Made by a program: the position numbers and the translations under genes
Origin: Druceiella hillmani
Taxonomy: Eukaryota; Arthropoda; Insecta; Lepidoptera; Hepialidae
Reading direction: 5' to 3'
NCBI GenBank assembly: GCA_039881145.1
Contig: JAYKKI010000032.1
Location: 10,293,001-10,357,000 of the forward strand
Length of the DNA stretch: 64,000 nucleotides
Notes under the pieces: model-generated
Seen by the model: only the letters and a program-made list of their open reading frames with translations
The model's database searches: none
What the model was told of the DNA's origin: nothing
Shown here: positions 48,025-61,630 of the stretch, piece after piece
How the letters are laid out: each line of letters starts with the position of its first letter
Numbering within the stretch: position 1 is the first letter of the stretch

Positions 48025-48549
48025 TCATATAATTTCGTTAATTTTATTCATTTCACTATTTATAACCTGTGGTATAATTGAAGAAATTGCAAATATTATA
48101 AATATTTAAATATTCAAAATACGGCATTAGAATTTGTACATTGTGTCTCCATTGAATTTAAATAAATGACTATTACAAATATTAAGGAATATCATCCCTT
48201 TACTGTAAATTAAATTATACGAGTAAATAATAGAAATCGGAATTTTTGTCTACTTACGTCTCAATGTAAGTAACCAAATTAAATTTAATGTCAATAATAG
48301 CGAGTAAATTTGATTTTTTAAGTAATTAACAACATACGATTTTCAGGCTTTTATCAGCGAAACATGAAAAAGTACGAGTGTAATAAGTAAACTGCTTAAA
48401 ATTAGCCATATATTTAATGTATCAGAATTTAATCCCCAAATAAAATTGAACTTTTCTGAAAAAGTAAATGCTAGTGTCATAATAAACCCCTTGTTGAAAT
48501 TAAATATCGAAATAAAGCCACTATACTTTTGCTAGCAATGTGTCTTGCA

Positions 48550-49798
<1,249 letters not shown>

Positions 49799-49964
49799 GG
49801 GGTTTGCTTGTTTTCTACAACGCTCATATACTGGCATTCAGAAATCTATGAAAAGATATTGGTCAGTCAGAATTTGCTATATGTATAAAGGTGTTACATT
49901 ATTTTGAATAAGATTCTGTACTATATTTAAAGATAATTTAAAAATAATTTTCATTGTTGAAAAT

Positions 49965-50220
49965 CTTTTCACTATGGGGACTTCACACGAAGAAATGGCG
50001 TTACCAAAACCTAATGCTTATAACCCTTAACACAATATGGCGCTAATAGCATTTTGTAAAGAAACAATACATCAATACAGCCTTTATAATGGTACTTTAG
50101 TTTCAGAGTTCTTAATGAAAAATAAAGGAAGATAACAAGCTACAAATGTAGGTGTTGGAAGATGAATTTGCTTCATTTGGCACAAACAATCCTGGTTACC
50201 TTTGTATCAACTTTGCCACA
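49965..50220. other. Conserved island c11, copy B
   Basis: Counterpart of 30055-30300, with TTCACTATGGGGACTTCACA, ATATGGCGCTAATAGCATTT and AGCCTTTATAATGGTAC. It lies just after the triplicated unit, which inserted next to it. Confidence 0.65.
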
Positions 50221-50696
50221 TTCAGTCAACAACTTCATCAATGAATATTTACTCTCAATGATTAAATATTTATAGCTTTTATTGAGAAGTGTTAATTTAT
50301 ATACGTTAGTTTATATGAAATAGGTATATTTAATTAATGTGGAATGGTAGTAGTTAAAAAATTATTTTCTGTTACTGGAACAAAATTTGATATATTAAAA
50401 AGTAACAATGTTACAAAAAGAATTTGCCTGTTGTTATAATTCTCATAAATGATTGCCAAAGAATTTTAAAAATTACACGATGTCAAAGTAAATGTACTTT
50501 CCATATAAATTGTCACATCATAACACGTACGATGTCTAAGTCATGTTAAATTAAATATTAGTTTATGTTGCGTCTCATACATTAAAACTAAATTTCATCT
50601 TTATATTCGTCACGCTTGTTCATCAATCTCCATCAAAATGGCTTGTGTAAAGTTAATAGAACACCATATTGCACTTACGTATCGATAGGCTACCAT

Positions 50697-50850
50697 TTTA
50701 GAAGTTCTGTAACTTGAAAGGGAAAAATAAATTTTTATAAGATCATTTACGTGTTTGTCTGTCCGTCACAGCTGTTTTTCTTGGAAACCGTCTGACTTAG
50801 ATGAAACGTATTAATCCGCACATGTCCCAATAACAATAACTCAAAAATGT
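50697..50850 (+). repeat. Dispersed repeat X, fragment (copy C, block P)
   Basis: Same ancestral insertion as 9405-9515. It shows TTCTGTAACTTGAAAGGGAA, then GATCATTTACGTG, TGTCTGTCCGTCACAGC and TTGGAAACCGTCTGACTTAG. The copy in B (30755-30800) is the most eroded of the three. Confidence 0.65.
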
Positions 50851-51429
50851 CACATCCAAAGATTTTAGGAGATCAAATTAAGTTCACGAATTTCGAATAT
50901 TTGAATAAGTTAAATGTATGAGTCTAGAAATATTTTTTTTCGCTATATTAGGTATTACATCTTCAAACATATTCTGAAAAATATGTTCTCCTTCCCCTCA
51001 TTTTTAAAAATACTCAACGTAAAATTATGAAAAATGGGGTTTTTTAGAAATAATGTGTATATTTAATATTTATAAGTACCTAAATGTGTATAGGACCCAT
51101 GTTGTACGACCCCACTCGTATCAGATCAGTTTATTCTTTTTAGAAACAAATTAAGCTAATCTCTCTGCCTTACCTTAAAAACAACTTACTTATTTCCACT
51201 TAGCGTTGTTCCTTATCTTTTAGTGAGAATCCGCTATATATATCCCAATCTAGTCAGGGTATTGGTTTTTATACGTAATACCTGCCATTTAATATTCGCT
51301 TCCATAGGGGATACCGGATAATCCGTGGGCTAGATTTTTAATAAAAAAAATTATATAATATCAACAATTAAAACCAAAACTCAATGCGCCTTCGGAACAC
51401 GGAAGAGCTTCTAAGAATATTATTAAACA

Positions 51430-51845
51430 GTGTGATTGGTGGTAACTCATTCAATAATCGATCGATATGTACGTTGCTTAATCTCATTGATCTATGGAAA
51501 TCAATTAGTACAGTTCGGGTATGAGCTCCTCATTGAACAAAATAAAGTACATGTAATAAATCTGCATATAAAATCCTAAGCATCTCCAGACAGACAGCAA
51601 CTGGTTCATAGTTTTCCAAAGCCGACGAGCTAAACGACGCAATATTCACCCTCACTTATTTATAATACGATTACTAGCCAAGTTTGGGGATGTTAGTATA
51701 AATTTTGAACCCGATTTTGTAACAATTCATATCGATATCAAACAGACCTAGCTCAAATTGACTAGATAGACGTGAAGACATCATCGGGCCATTTTCCTTA
51801 TCACCTTAAATGATGATTATTGCTCGTTTCTTAACGTGGTAGCAA
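51430..51845. other. Conserved island c3, copy C
   Basis: Counterpart of 9530-10035. It keeps AATCGATCGATATGTACGTT, then CCAAAGCCGACGAGCTAAAC, ATATCGATATCAAACAGACC and TATCACCTTAAATGATGATT. It is more eroded than A and B at the right end. Confidence 0.65.
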
Positions 51846-52157
51846 TTAACATCTGGTAACAAATCATAATTTTATTTTTTAATGTTTGCCTTGGACTTTG
51901 TATAAAGCAAATACTAAATTTGGATTATCCCTGAATCTAGGGAATTATTTTTTAATTAGAAGCTAGAAAGTGAAATGTTTCAGATTTAATCAAAGACTTC
52001 AATTCTTCTGGAACAAATTTCAGAACTTCTTACAATGAACAAGGAATTAACATTAAACTAAGGAATCGTCAACAAAAAACAACAGATCGACGAAAAAATA
52101 GGAAAAAGTTATCAACACTTATCGAAAAGGCCAATTAGGTTAAAAAATGTGGACCCA

Positions 52158-52196
52158 GCGTAACTCTATTCGATTTACAATCGAATAGAGTTGCGC
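52158..52196. repeat. 39-base palindrome (18-bp arms, 3-base loop), copy C only
   Basis: GCGTAACTCTATTCGATT, loop TAC, then AATCGAATAGAGTTGCGC; one mismatch. Copies A (10353) and B (32090) have only the left arm sequence CGTAACTCTAT/CGTAACTGTAT followed by unrelated bases. The right arm is therefore a new inverted copy, as expected from template switching during replication. Confidence 0.9.
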
Positions 52197-52364
52197 TGCC
52201 AATATCCGGTGATATCGCTCGTAAAACCAATAATACACGAGAACAATCCTAGACGCAGACGACCTCTGAAGTATTACAGCGCCAATGAACTCGATAGACT
52301 AAGCCTAGACCTTCGTAGAAATGTAGTCGTTACAAAAAATGATCGCCATCACTCATGCAGACGT

Positions 52365-52650
52365 TTGTTCTATTCCTCGTCGGCACTCCCGCGTCGACCT
52401 AATGATATAATTTGTGAATAGTCTCCCAGCGGAAGGCTCACAAAGCGCGAGGCATTCTCTCTTATGGCTCATAATAATGTTACGAAATGAGTGTTTTCCC
52501 CTGTGATATTCTGTATGATTATATATATGCGACGATGTGATCAGGTTATGAATTAGCTAGTGGAATTCTCGATGACGGTCCTGTATGTGGGTGTGGCGCT
52601 TCTTAATTTAATGAATTAAATAAATATTAATTCACCAAATTGGATTTGCT
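52365..52650. other. Conserved island c4, copy C
   Basis: Counterpart of 10540-10830. The core is kept. The palindrome has one change (TTATGGCTCATAA, 52462-52474). The tail still reads TGTGGGTGTGGCGCTTC. This copy sits directly upstream of the deletion that joins P to V. Confidence 0.75.
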
Positions 52651-52723
52651 CTGTGTTGTTTTCTATCTATCCATCCATTACATAAGTACTTGTATTTTAC
52701 TTTATTTTCCTGTTACCTTTTCC

Positions 52724-52790
52724 CGTAATAAGCACAATGCGATGTAATAAGCACAATGCGATATATTTCCCGTAATAAGCACAATGTGAA
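52724..52790. repeat. Triple GTAATAAGCACAATG repeat at the P-V junction
   Basis: GTAATAAGCACAATGCGA, GTAATAAGCACAATGCGAT and CGTAATAAGCACAATGTGA occur in quick succession. The single version is part of block P/Q in A (AATAAGTACGCTGCGAC) and B (AGTAAGCACACTGCAAT). It marks the place where blocks Q and R are missing in copy C. Confidence 0.8.
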
Positions 52791-52967
52791 AGTAGAATAA
52801 TAAGTTGAAATTAGAGATAGAAAACCAATGGTAAAAAACCAATAAGACAATTAAAGGAGCAAGGATAAATAAAGAAAAAAAAGTATTAAAGAAAGGAAAA
52901 AAAATATACACAATAACAGAAAAACACTTGGTAAGGAGAAGAAAAAAATCGAAGAGAGCAATAATTA

Positions 52968-53026
52968 AGCATCTGATGACGAAGACATCATAGACGTGAA
53001 TGATTCGGATAGCTGCGAATAAGAAG
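52968..53026 (+). pseudogene. Remnant of an acidic C-terminal tail (unknown ORF), copy C
   Basis: Partner of the remnant at 6590-6652. The acidic peptide SDDEDIIDVNDSDSCE is followed by TAA and then by a local 42-43-bp tandem duplication rich in AAG and GAA. Upstream is a lysine-rich segment with stops. I report it only because the same peptide pattern survives in two diverged copies. Confidence 0.3.
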
Positions 53027-53107
53027 ACAAGAAGAATAGAAGGACTAAAAAATAGAAGGTAAATAGAAGACAAGAAGAATAAAAGGACTAAAGAATAAAA
53101 GGTAAAT
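53022..53107. repeat. Imperfect 42-43-bp tandem duplication (purine-rich)
   Basis: AGAAGACAAGAAGAATAGAA plus GGACTAAAAAATAGAAGG is repeated with a few changes. It lies just after the acidic-tail remnant in block V of C. Copy 0 has a single version. Confidence 0.75.
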
Positions 53108-53536
53108 AAAATTCAAAAAATACTACAATAAAAAAAATAGCAAAGATTGATTAGGTGCGTATATTATTTTACCTCGAATCACAAAATTTGTACCGATACC
53201 CGATACAAGTAACGGTTTTTTTTTCTTAATTAATTTACCTAATTTGTTTATTTTTATGATATTTTACACAAAAACTTGATTTTATTTCCGTTTAACTTAT
53301 GTCTAATTACTTTTGGTGAGAGATTATTTTTTATTGCCAAATTTAACTTTTGTTTTATTACGTTTTAGCCAAGAGCTTATCGAAATCCAATTCAGGAACG
53401 CCGTGGTCCAATTAAGCATCCCTATTGAATGTATAAATTTTAAAAATAATGATAGACTTTATTTCTGTTATTTACATAAAGCAATCTAGGTATGGCTCTT
53501 TCTTGATGAAATGAAAATTATTTACCTTTGAGTTAT

Positions 53537-53715
53537 GATGTGTTGGGTTGATCACAAGGTATACGGTCTTTGTCGGCGTGGTGTACCGCGAGCACCCGGG
53601 CTCGATTCCCATCCATCGTGTGTTATGGTTGGCTGTAAGAATTGCTCTGGTAGCAATAAGTCCGTCAAATGTAACAGATATATTAAAGTAGATAAGTAAT
53701 AAATAATGTTTGCAA
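53537..53715 (+). mobile_element. tRNA-derived SINE (copy C, block V)
   Basis: GTGTTGGGTTGATCACAAGG, a B-box-like GGGCTCGATTCCC (53598-53610), GTTATGGTTGGCTGTAAG and a tail AGTAGATAAGTAATAAAT. Copy 0 is uninterrupted at the matching place (about 7050), so this inserted after the copies separated. Target duplication was not clear by eye. Confidence 0.85.
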
Positions 53716-54014
53716 AACACAAAAATATTCCAATTATTTACAATGTTTATATTTGAAAATATAATTTCTAAATAAAGTTTCACAAGTAAACACGTTATAT
53801 TTTCGATAAAGGTAATTTGAAAAAAATGGCTTCGTCGATACTTCCATACATTGATCAAGAGATGGCGCCAGTATCATTAGTAAAATAATATGAAATAAAA
53901 TCCTCGGCATACCATTTATCATTGCCAAAAAATTTGTTTACTTCAAATATAAAAATATGTCACAAATTATTAGTAGTTTTGTAGAAATAAAAAAAAATTC
54001 ATCATAATCACGTA

Positions 54015-54016
<2 letters not shown>

Positions 54017-54058
<42 letters not shown>
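54017..54058. repeat. (TA)n microsatellite
   Basis: About 40 bases of (TA)n at the same place as the longer tract at 17900-18023 in copy A. Confidence 0.95.
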
Positions 54059-54063
<5 letters not shown>

Positions 54064-54164
54064 AGTGACAAATTTTTTTTTTACTTTTACTTACTTATTT
54101 TCAAATAAATTTTTTTACACGATGAAATATTTTACATAATTATAAAACTGAAGTAACCTGGTCA

Positions 54165-54470
54165 ACATATCTAAATATGTACACACGTTTTACTTTGCAG
54201 TAACACCAACTTACTCGTCTATTGCACATGCACCGGCCGTGACTTCCAGCTCCTTCCGGTGCTGTGAAACGGGAAATAGCCGTTTTATTTCTGTCGGCAC
54301 ATCGTTCTCTGTTATAAATTACTCTCCCACTGTGTTGAGCCGTGGTCGGGTTAAATATTCAATTCTTTCGTCTGAAAATATATCATTATGCTTTTGCATA
54401 GCTGGAAAAGGTCTTCTAATACAGAGCACAAATTTATTTAAGATTGCATTGTATTTTGATTAAACCGATG
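54165..54470. other. Conserved island c6, copy C
   Basis: Counterpart of 18235-18560. It carries the better splice-acceptor-like entry (TTTTACTTTGCAG at about 54187-54199) and the GC-rich CCGGCCGTGACTTCCAGCTC patch. Similarity fades where the copy-C insertion begins near 54480. Confidence 0.65.
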
Positions 54471-54479
54471 TTAGTCCGA

Positions 54480-56830
54480 AAATCGTTGCATTATTGTTAT
54501 TACCTTCTCCTCTGTTTAGTGTTTTTTTGTTCTTTAAACACTATATTTTATTGAAAAATGTTATAGAAGTTTCCTAAAGTTTCTATAAAATAGATTTTAA
54601 TTCATCTATACGTAGTTCCGTATAATATGATTTGAAAAAAAATTGGAAATAAACGCCTGCAGGCAATAAGGAAAAATGCGATATTATACAAAAAGACACA
54701 AAGATATACTCCTAAAATAATAATTACGGGGCTGTGTATCTACGTTAGCAAACATATAAAATGTTGTGTGTTTTTTTGAGTAGTTAATTTAACAGAAGTT
54801 ACAAATGTGGAGTTTTTCGTAAACCTGTCCTCTTAGAATATGTAGACCGAAATAATTGTTAGAAAATAACCAACAACTTGAAAACAAACTGTATCAAAAA
54901 GTTGAATGGTAATGACTACTTTATAGCTATGACTGAAATTTTAATGCATACTTATAAATGCAATATTATTATATTACACCACGAACTACAATTTTATGTT
55001 AATAACCGTGAAATACGTGAATACTAGAAACTGGATACTCGATCTCTCGATCTCATTAGAAAATCTTCATTTTTAAAGGAACTTTTATTTAGTTCTACAT
55101 TTCGATTTTGAAGTTAGGTATTTTTAGTTCACTATGAAGGGATGATAAGACAATTCGCCTTTTTAACCGAAAAGTTGGAGTTTCTCAATTCATCAGAATT
55201 TTTTTTATGTTTTTTCAGCGTTAACTCTTTACCAAGTGGACTGATTTTGGATATTCTTATTTTTTTTAAAGAGGTACTTCAGAGATGACCATATAAATAT
55301 GATTATGATCTGATAATGAGGTCCAAAAATGAATGGTGAAACTCTTTAAGAAACGTCAGTAAATTAACCATTATTCAAGATATTTGCTACATATGTTTTT
55401 GCTTTGCAAAATAACTACGCTACTTACCAGGTCAGGGTCTCATAATGAGTTCGGGGGGATGAAGAATGGAATTTCTTAACGGTTATTAGTAAATCGACCT
55501 TGATTAAAGATATTTGCTAGTAGTGGTTGTTACTTTATAAAATAACTACACCGTCGACCAGGCCGTGGTCTGATGATAAGTTACAGAAGTGAACAATGGA
55601 ACTTCTTAACGAATGGTAGCAAATTAAACGGGATTCAAAATATTTGTTACTGGCAAGTGTTACTTTGTAAAATCGACCTAATGATGCATTCTGAAGATGA
55701 AAAATATATCTCTTTATTGGATTGTAGCAAGTCAACCATAATCAGTAGCAATAACAATAATCCGTAGCAAATATCTTGTATTTGCTACTGGTGGTATTTG
55801 TGAGGGCACCGTCGACCAGATCAGGATCTGATGATGAATTCTGGAGATGAACATTGCAATTCCTTAACGAATAGCATAAATACAATGATTCAAGATATTT
55901 GCTACTAGTTAGTTATTACTTTAGTTATTATTTTGGAAATCTGATATTGGACTTTGAATATGAAGAAAGGAACTCCTCAACGACTAATAGCTAACTACTG
56001 GCGGCTGCTACTATTGCATCGTTTTTGTGTGTTGTTAATAATCAGCTTTAATTATTACGTGAAATTTTCTAAATATTGTTATAAAAATAATTGAATTTTA
56101 GTTAAAGTGCGATGATTAATATTATTAATCACTAAACATTCTAAAATAAACTATTTTTCAAAGAACCCACTTCAAAAAAGTAATTAAGGTACTTATTTTA
56201 ATCGTGGATGGCCGACAGTGCTGACACCGACTTCAAAAATAAGTAACTTATTTATTGCGAATAAGTTGGTACCTATTTTGACCTAATTATTTTTAAAATT
56301 TTAGTACCTACTTTTTGAAGTAGATTTTTAAATAATATTTTCTATATTGTACAGTTAAGAGTTATAAACGACATATTTTCTTTTCCCGTTTTTTAGATTT
56401 TTGTTAAGCTTGGTAACAATGCAGTGACAAATTTGGCTATGATTTGAAGTACTAACAAATTACTGATATCTAAAAATTTCACTAAATATAGCCGGATACC
56501 GGGCATGGGTAGCAAAAACCATGTATTAATATACAATAAAAAACTATGTAAACTTAAATACTAACTACCACTAGTCCATTTTGTTTTCTTTTCTAAAGCA
56601 TAGTTTTATTTATTCACGTATGTTCCTCGAAGATATAATTTATGCCGTAACATTTATACCACTTTCACTTTTTCGCGCAAAATTCATGAGCAATCTCCAT
56701 GTAATATTTAAAAGCGGATATGTGTATTACTGATTTATATTATACTGAACTAGAGTTTATACTTAAATAATTTTCTGGTAATTTTCCGGAAAAAAACTTG
56801 TAGCACCCTCTTCAAAGACCTCAAATAAAT
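54480..56830. other. Copy-C insertion of about 2.3 kb; noncoding, carries a minisatellite
   Basis: Copy A passes from the counterpart of 54470 to that of 56830 within about 50 bases (18540-18590). The insertion contains AT-rich sequence, a degenerate tandem array (55260-55945) and a segment near 56165-56340 with ACACCGACTTCAAAAA-type motifs, a phrase common in insect dispersed repeats. No transposase or helicase-like frame is visible. The ends could not be matched to a known transposon class by eye. Confidence 0.55.
55260..55945. repeat. Degenerate minisatellite, about five units of roughly 120-130 bp
   Basis: Recurring features in each unit are GACCAGG(T/C)C(A/G)(G/T)GGTCT-like sequence, a TGATGAT(A/G)A stretch, GATGAA(C/G)AATGGAA(C/T)TTCTTAACG, (A/G)GTA(G)CAAATT, TTCAAGATATTTGCTACT and GTTACTTT(G/A)TAAAATAACTAC. 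Units start near 55290, 55429, 55557, 55676 and 55807. They differ by substitutions and truncations, so the array is old. It is part of the copy-C insertion. Confidence 0.8.
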
Positions 56831-59280
56831 TTGACATTTTAGAACAACACTGTTTGTCTACAGATATAAATTAATACGTACATGCTTACTGGAATTTCTC
56901 AAATAAATATTTGTGCAGATAATTTTATATCACGGAATTTTATATATTTTCGAAAATATTGTTTAACTAACCAAAAATCAAAAACGTTTGTCAAGATTCT
57001 GCGAGTTCCATGCGTTCCCATACTGAATGAATTAATTAATTTTTTTTCGACTATATTTTACAAGATATTTCTATTTTATAAAAATATATGTTATAGATCA
57101 TAGCAAGATATAATAAATAAAAATAAAATTGTATGTGTCGCTTGTTAGGAAATATGAGGAAAAAAAAACCACATAAAACAATTATTAATGTTGTTTTCTC
57201 TCAATATATCAGAACAGTTTTCTCCCATTATTTCGCTTACATAGGAATGTTGGACCATTTTCGTTTCAAATTTTATGAGCTTTTGTCAATAACTTGAAGA
57301 CATAAACTTATTAACCCAAGTTTTGATTTTATTATTTTTCTCATAAACAATGTATTTTTAAATGTCATAAAACAGTAAAGCAAGCCAGAGTTAACAAAAT
57401 AAAAAAATAATCGAATTAATTGAGATCAACGGCGTTTCTACTATCAACATCGGGTATTAGCCTTTTCATGTAAATCAACTTGAGTTAGAGCTATAAAGAT
57501 TTATATTACTATATATATCAACATGCCAAAAAGAAATGTTATTGACAGATGGACCGACGGACGTGCAATTTAGAGATGTTACTTTCTTCCTTTTTTGGCA
57601 AAACAACTTTCAAAATGTTTAATAGTCTAAATGGCGATCACCATTTACAATGATTATAATACATAGTATTAAAGTTACAATAACAGTTTTAGCACTTAAT
57701 GACCATTTTCAATAGCCCACTTTAAATATTCTTCGATATATTGATGATTCCCGTGACATACCTCATTTTAATCTTTCACTCATTTCTTTCATATTTACCT
57801 TTTCGTCAGTTTTTATCATCCATGTGTTAATATGACCAGACATTTTACCTTCCTTCAAGTTCATAATTAAATTTTAGTTGATTTTGCTCGAAACATGAAG
57901 GAGATCACTGCGACTTGAATGACGTGTTCATTCATATCGATTAGAAGTGCGGCAACGTATGCGCCAGAGTAGATGTTTCTAATTTTTTTTCAATATCCTG
58001 GAAAAATAAAAAAAACTACCTAGTGCGTGTCGGGACATGCACAGGTCATATTTTCATATATATTTCTATTTCCTGAAAATAATTTAACGAAATCTGTCCT
58101 TCTTTTTACTAGAACGGACGAAATTAATTTAACTCAAAAAACTCAAAAATTCTCATTTTTAGGATTAATATGGAAAAGACAACCTTTATTTGATCAAGCA
58201 CATATCTGTTCGCATTTTCGTTACTTTCAAAAACCAGTTAACGTAGAAACACGATGTTCAGTGCAGTAATATAACACATTAAACATACTAAACATAGTGC
58301 AGTGCTAAACTTCAAAAGCATTTATGTGACAAGTTTAGAGAGGGCAAATTACGTTATCGGGAATTAATTTTCTTTTAATCCCATATATAGTGTAGTGTGT
58401 CGTTCGAAATGGTTTGTTATAAGTAACTCAAAATACTTTTAAGTAATGCATCTTCAGAGATATTCCGAGAAATATGGAAAAAAATTTGTTCCTCCCTTTT
58501 CATTTCAAAACTACTTAAGCTAACATTATGAATAAATATGGGTTTTTAGAAACCCACGCAAAGATTGCAGGAAAACTATGGCGATAATTCTAGATTTCAG
58601 AATGTTTAGAAAATCCCTCACCTTTTCAGGCCTGCGAAAGATACAATAGAAAATACATTTACAGTTTTCTATGTCCGGAGTCGGTTTTCTCAGAAAACAT
58701 ATTATGTTGAAGTAAACGTGGTAACATGTTTTAATATTCCACAAATTTTAGGAAACAAATTTTTTTTAAAACTTTCCTGTCACAATTAAAGAGGAAGTAC
58801 AGGATGGTTTTAATTTCTATTTCTCGTTGTATATATAAAAAAAAATATCTTTCCTCGTTTGCTATATAATTCGAAAAGGTATGTTACATAGAACATAAAA
58901 CTGTTTTTTTCACAATTTTGATTGCATATTTAAAAAAGGTTTTAAAAAAATATATAATACTTAAAGTTCCTCCCTCTTATTTGCAAAACTACTGAACCAG
59001 TAATAATGAAAAATTAGGGAAACTGACTTGAAAATTACAGGAAAGCTGTATTGATTATGGCAGGACATATATATACAATTATGATTTTGAAAACCGTTAT
59101 TTAATTGTTCATCAATTAAAGCTATGTCAAAATCATTCTTTCGTTTGCGGTCATAATCTGTCATTTCATTGTTGAATATTATTTAAATTCTCTACTTAAC
59201 TAGGTCATTAATATGGCCAGAGTTTTAATTATCTTCTATAATTTTTAAATCAGCATTTCTATTTTAGTCAACTCATGTTT
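56830..59280. repeat. Block T, copy C; no gene seen
   Basis: Counterpart of 18590-21200. Anchors include TAATACGTACATGCTTACTG, AATGGCGATCACCATTTA (57631), the TGACGTGTTCATTCATATCG region, CTAGTGCGTGTCGGGACATG (58020) and the CCGTTATTTAATTGTTCATC region near 59092. It holds an eroded repeat X copy (58155-58250). Reading frames are not shared with A. Confidence 0.6.
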
Positions 59281-59521
59281 GAAATAGCGGCCTAGTTAAC
59301 AAAAAATGTTCACAGCGCTCCTTTTTCCTGCAGATTAACCGAAATATTTTCATTAGGAAGTACCTAGAATTATTTTTGCCTTTCTTTATATCTATGATTG
59401 AAAAATTAGAAGGGCCAGGATGCACACCGTGGTATTATTCTACAAGCGAGCTTAAAAATAAAAACAAAATTGATTAGCGAAACCCCATTTAAGTACCCCA
59501 CCAAATAGTATTCCACAGCAT

Positions 59522-60003
59522 CGTCTGGATGAGTTCATTGATTTAGGAGTCAGATTTGATTTGCAATTGATATTTCTTATGCACATGGCGGATGTAGCAA
59601 AAAGATCGTTATGGAAACTTGGATTTTTGGTTACACAATTGTACAACTCTGACTCCATTATTTGGACTCCATTATTTGGAGCCCACACAAAGCCAAGTAC
59701 AGCTTGATGATTCAATGTATGCAAAAGACGTTGCTCCAATATCTATATATGAGAGAGTATTACTATTTTCTCTTTCCATTTCTTACGGATTTTCTCTTGT
59801 ATATGCTAGGTTACCATTCCTAGAAACTCTGACGAGACGTTGCGTTTATGACATTTATCTTCCAGCTGGTACAAGGAAAAATCCTATGCTCTATATTCCT
59901 TCGTTCACGCGATCACCAGTTGTTTGCTATATCACCCTCTAGAAGCGAATTATATCGAAACTCTTTAGTCCATTTGCATACCAATTCACACACGCTCACA
60001 TAG
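59522..60003 (+). pseudogene. Decayed C-terminal part of a non-LTR retrotransposon reverse transcriptase
   Basis: With frame changes it reads DLGVRFDLQL, FLMHMADVAKRSLWKLGFLV, then SIIWTPLFGAHTK, and finally LRSRDHQLFAISPSRSELYR and NSLVHLHTNSH before TAG at 60001. These match in order the end of jockey/R1-type reverse transcriptases: DLGVxFDxxLxF, LGFIxR, LEYxSxxWxP and the final LRSxxLFxxPxxRTNYxxNSPLxR (family pattern from memory). About 20 residues before the WTP motif are missing, and a 14-bp tandem duplication (59650-59679) lies there. It is inactive and unique to copy C. Confidence 0.75.
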
Positions 60004-60026
60004 ACATACATATACTTGTACTTGCA

Positions 60027-60064
60027 TTTACGTACTCACGTGCATTTGTACGTGAGTACGTAAA
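60027..60064. repeat. 38-base hairpin with perfect 15-bp arms
   Basis: TTTACGTACTCACGT (60027-60041), loop GCATTTGT, then ACGTGAGTACGTAAA (60050-60064). It follows the end of the reverse transcriptase relic by about 25 bases and could belong to the 3' untranslated region of that element. Confidence 0.9.
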
Positions 60065-61529
60065 GGTGTTAATTAACATTCATGTAACCAGGCGCATATT
60101 TAGGTTAATTTAAATTTCGGTATATATTTTTACCGGGACACGAAACGTATTGAATTACATATAATATAATAAAAATTACAACAAAACATATTTATTATAA
60201 GTAGATATTAAACAATACTATATTAACTCATTAAAAGATACTTATGTAATTCTCTATAATTATAACACTGACAGGGTAAGCGCTCATTTTTCTCCTGCCG
60301 GGTCGTTTTTCTTAATTTTATCGCAATAATATTAGTTCCGTGGAATAAATGAAATTGTTCTTTGCTTTAGGCAATTACTAAGAAAATAACAGGAAAACGT
60401 ACCGAATTTCCTTTCGCTAGCTTTAGGTAGGATTATCGTCAATCATAATGGATTATTTTTTGCGTCGTCAGAGATCTGGCTACAAATCTACAGAAGCTTA
60501 ATAAAATTAATTAGAAACCTATTGTTTTCCCTAATTTTTAATTATTTAGCACTTAAGCCTGTACTACTTACAATTCTATGGGCGTTGAATTTATAGAAAT
60601 ATATTTTAAGAGTTTATTTTAAATATTATCAGTTATTATCTAAAATTTTATAAAGTGACAATATATGTCAAGATTTTGAAAATAACATGCATTCCAGTAA
60701 ACGGTTTTTGTATATTTATTTTAGAATTTTATATAAAACAGTTCTAAAAATTTTATTGAAAATATTTGAAATATGGAATAAGCATTCTCATCGTATTTAA
60801 CTCATATTAACCTGTATATATTTCTAAGGTTGACACTCGGAAACTTGCTCATTTAATTAATACCCTGCATGATACACTTTATGTATTACTTGGGTCTCAT
60901 TTTAATGAGCAATTTACATTAATTCCAAAGCTCTTTTTTATATTTATTTTGAAAAAACATTGTAAACATCAATAAAAATATGCATCTCCCTTCGAAAAAT
61001 TATGTCAAAATTTAAATTAAAAAAATGGAAAAAATAAAACAGAGCATTAAGAGCAACTTACTGAAAATAATCACCTAAAAATGATACGTCTCATAGTACG
61101 AGGTGTACTCTTGCTTAACATGTTCATTCAGGTTTTGACCGACCCTTAGGGCAAAATATTGAATTAATGTGGGTTGATGTACGTTGTAAATGCTACACTT
61201 TTCCTTAAAAGCATTTTAGATGCAGTCTCAAGTTGAGTGACTTGTTAAAATACAAATAAAATTATTAACGGTTGTTCTTAGTACCAAATTATTTGTTACG
61301 ACAAACAGTAGCCACTCATCATCGCCAACCAAGCTCGATTCACGGTTTTGCAGAGTTACTTTACAAAACATTTTTATTTAAATCACATTTGAAGTATTTT
61401 CTAGAATCTTCTAGAAGTACGAGTAAATTGTTCAATTTGTTTACCTCTTAATGTGTAATTTTCATATTAATGTAGATCGATTATATTTTTCAAAGATCCT
61501 AGAATCCTCGAGCTCAATCATGACATGAA

Positions 61530-61630
61530 TATATATGTGTGTGTGTGTGTGTGCGTGCGTGCATGCATGCGTGGTGTGCGGGTGCGTGTGCGTATGCGTG
61601 TGCGTGTGCATGTGTGTGTGTGTGTGTGTC
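61530..61630. repeat. (TG)n-rich microsatellite with CG and CA interruptions
   Basis: About 100 bases of TGTG, GCGTGCG and GTGCG repeats. It causes false open frames on both strands. Confidence 0.95.

Noticed and set aside
52702..53073. 123-codon Phe/Leu-rich minus-strand frame
   Set aside because: It is the reverse of a purine-rich, tandemly duplicated stretch. The plus-strand acidic remnant is the more meaningful reading, and copy 0 does not keep the minus frame open.
53472..53858. 128-codon minus-strand frame
   Set aside because: It spans a SINE insertion and flanking block V; the counterpart in copy 0 is not open. Chance frame.
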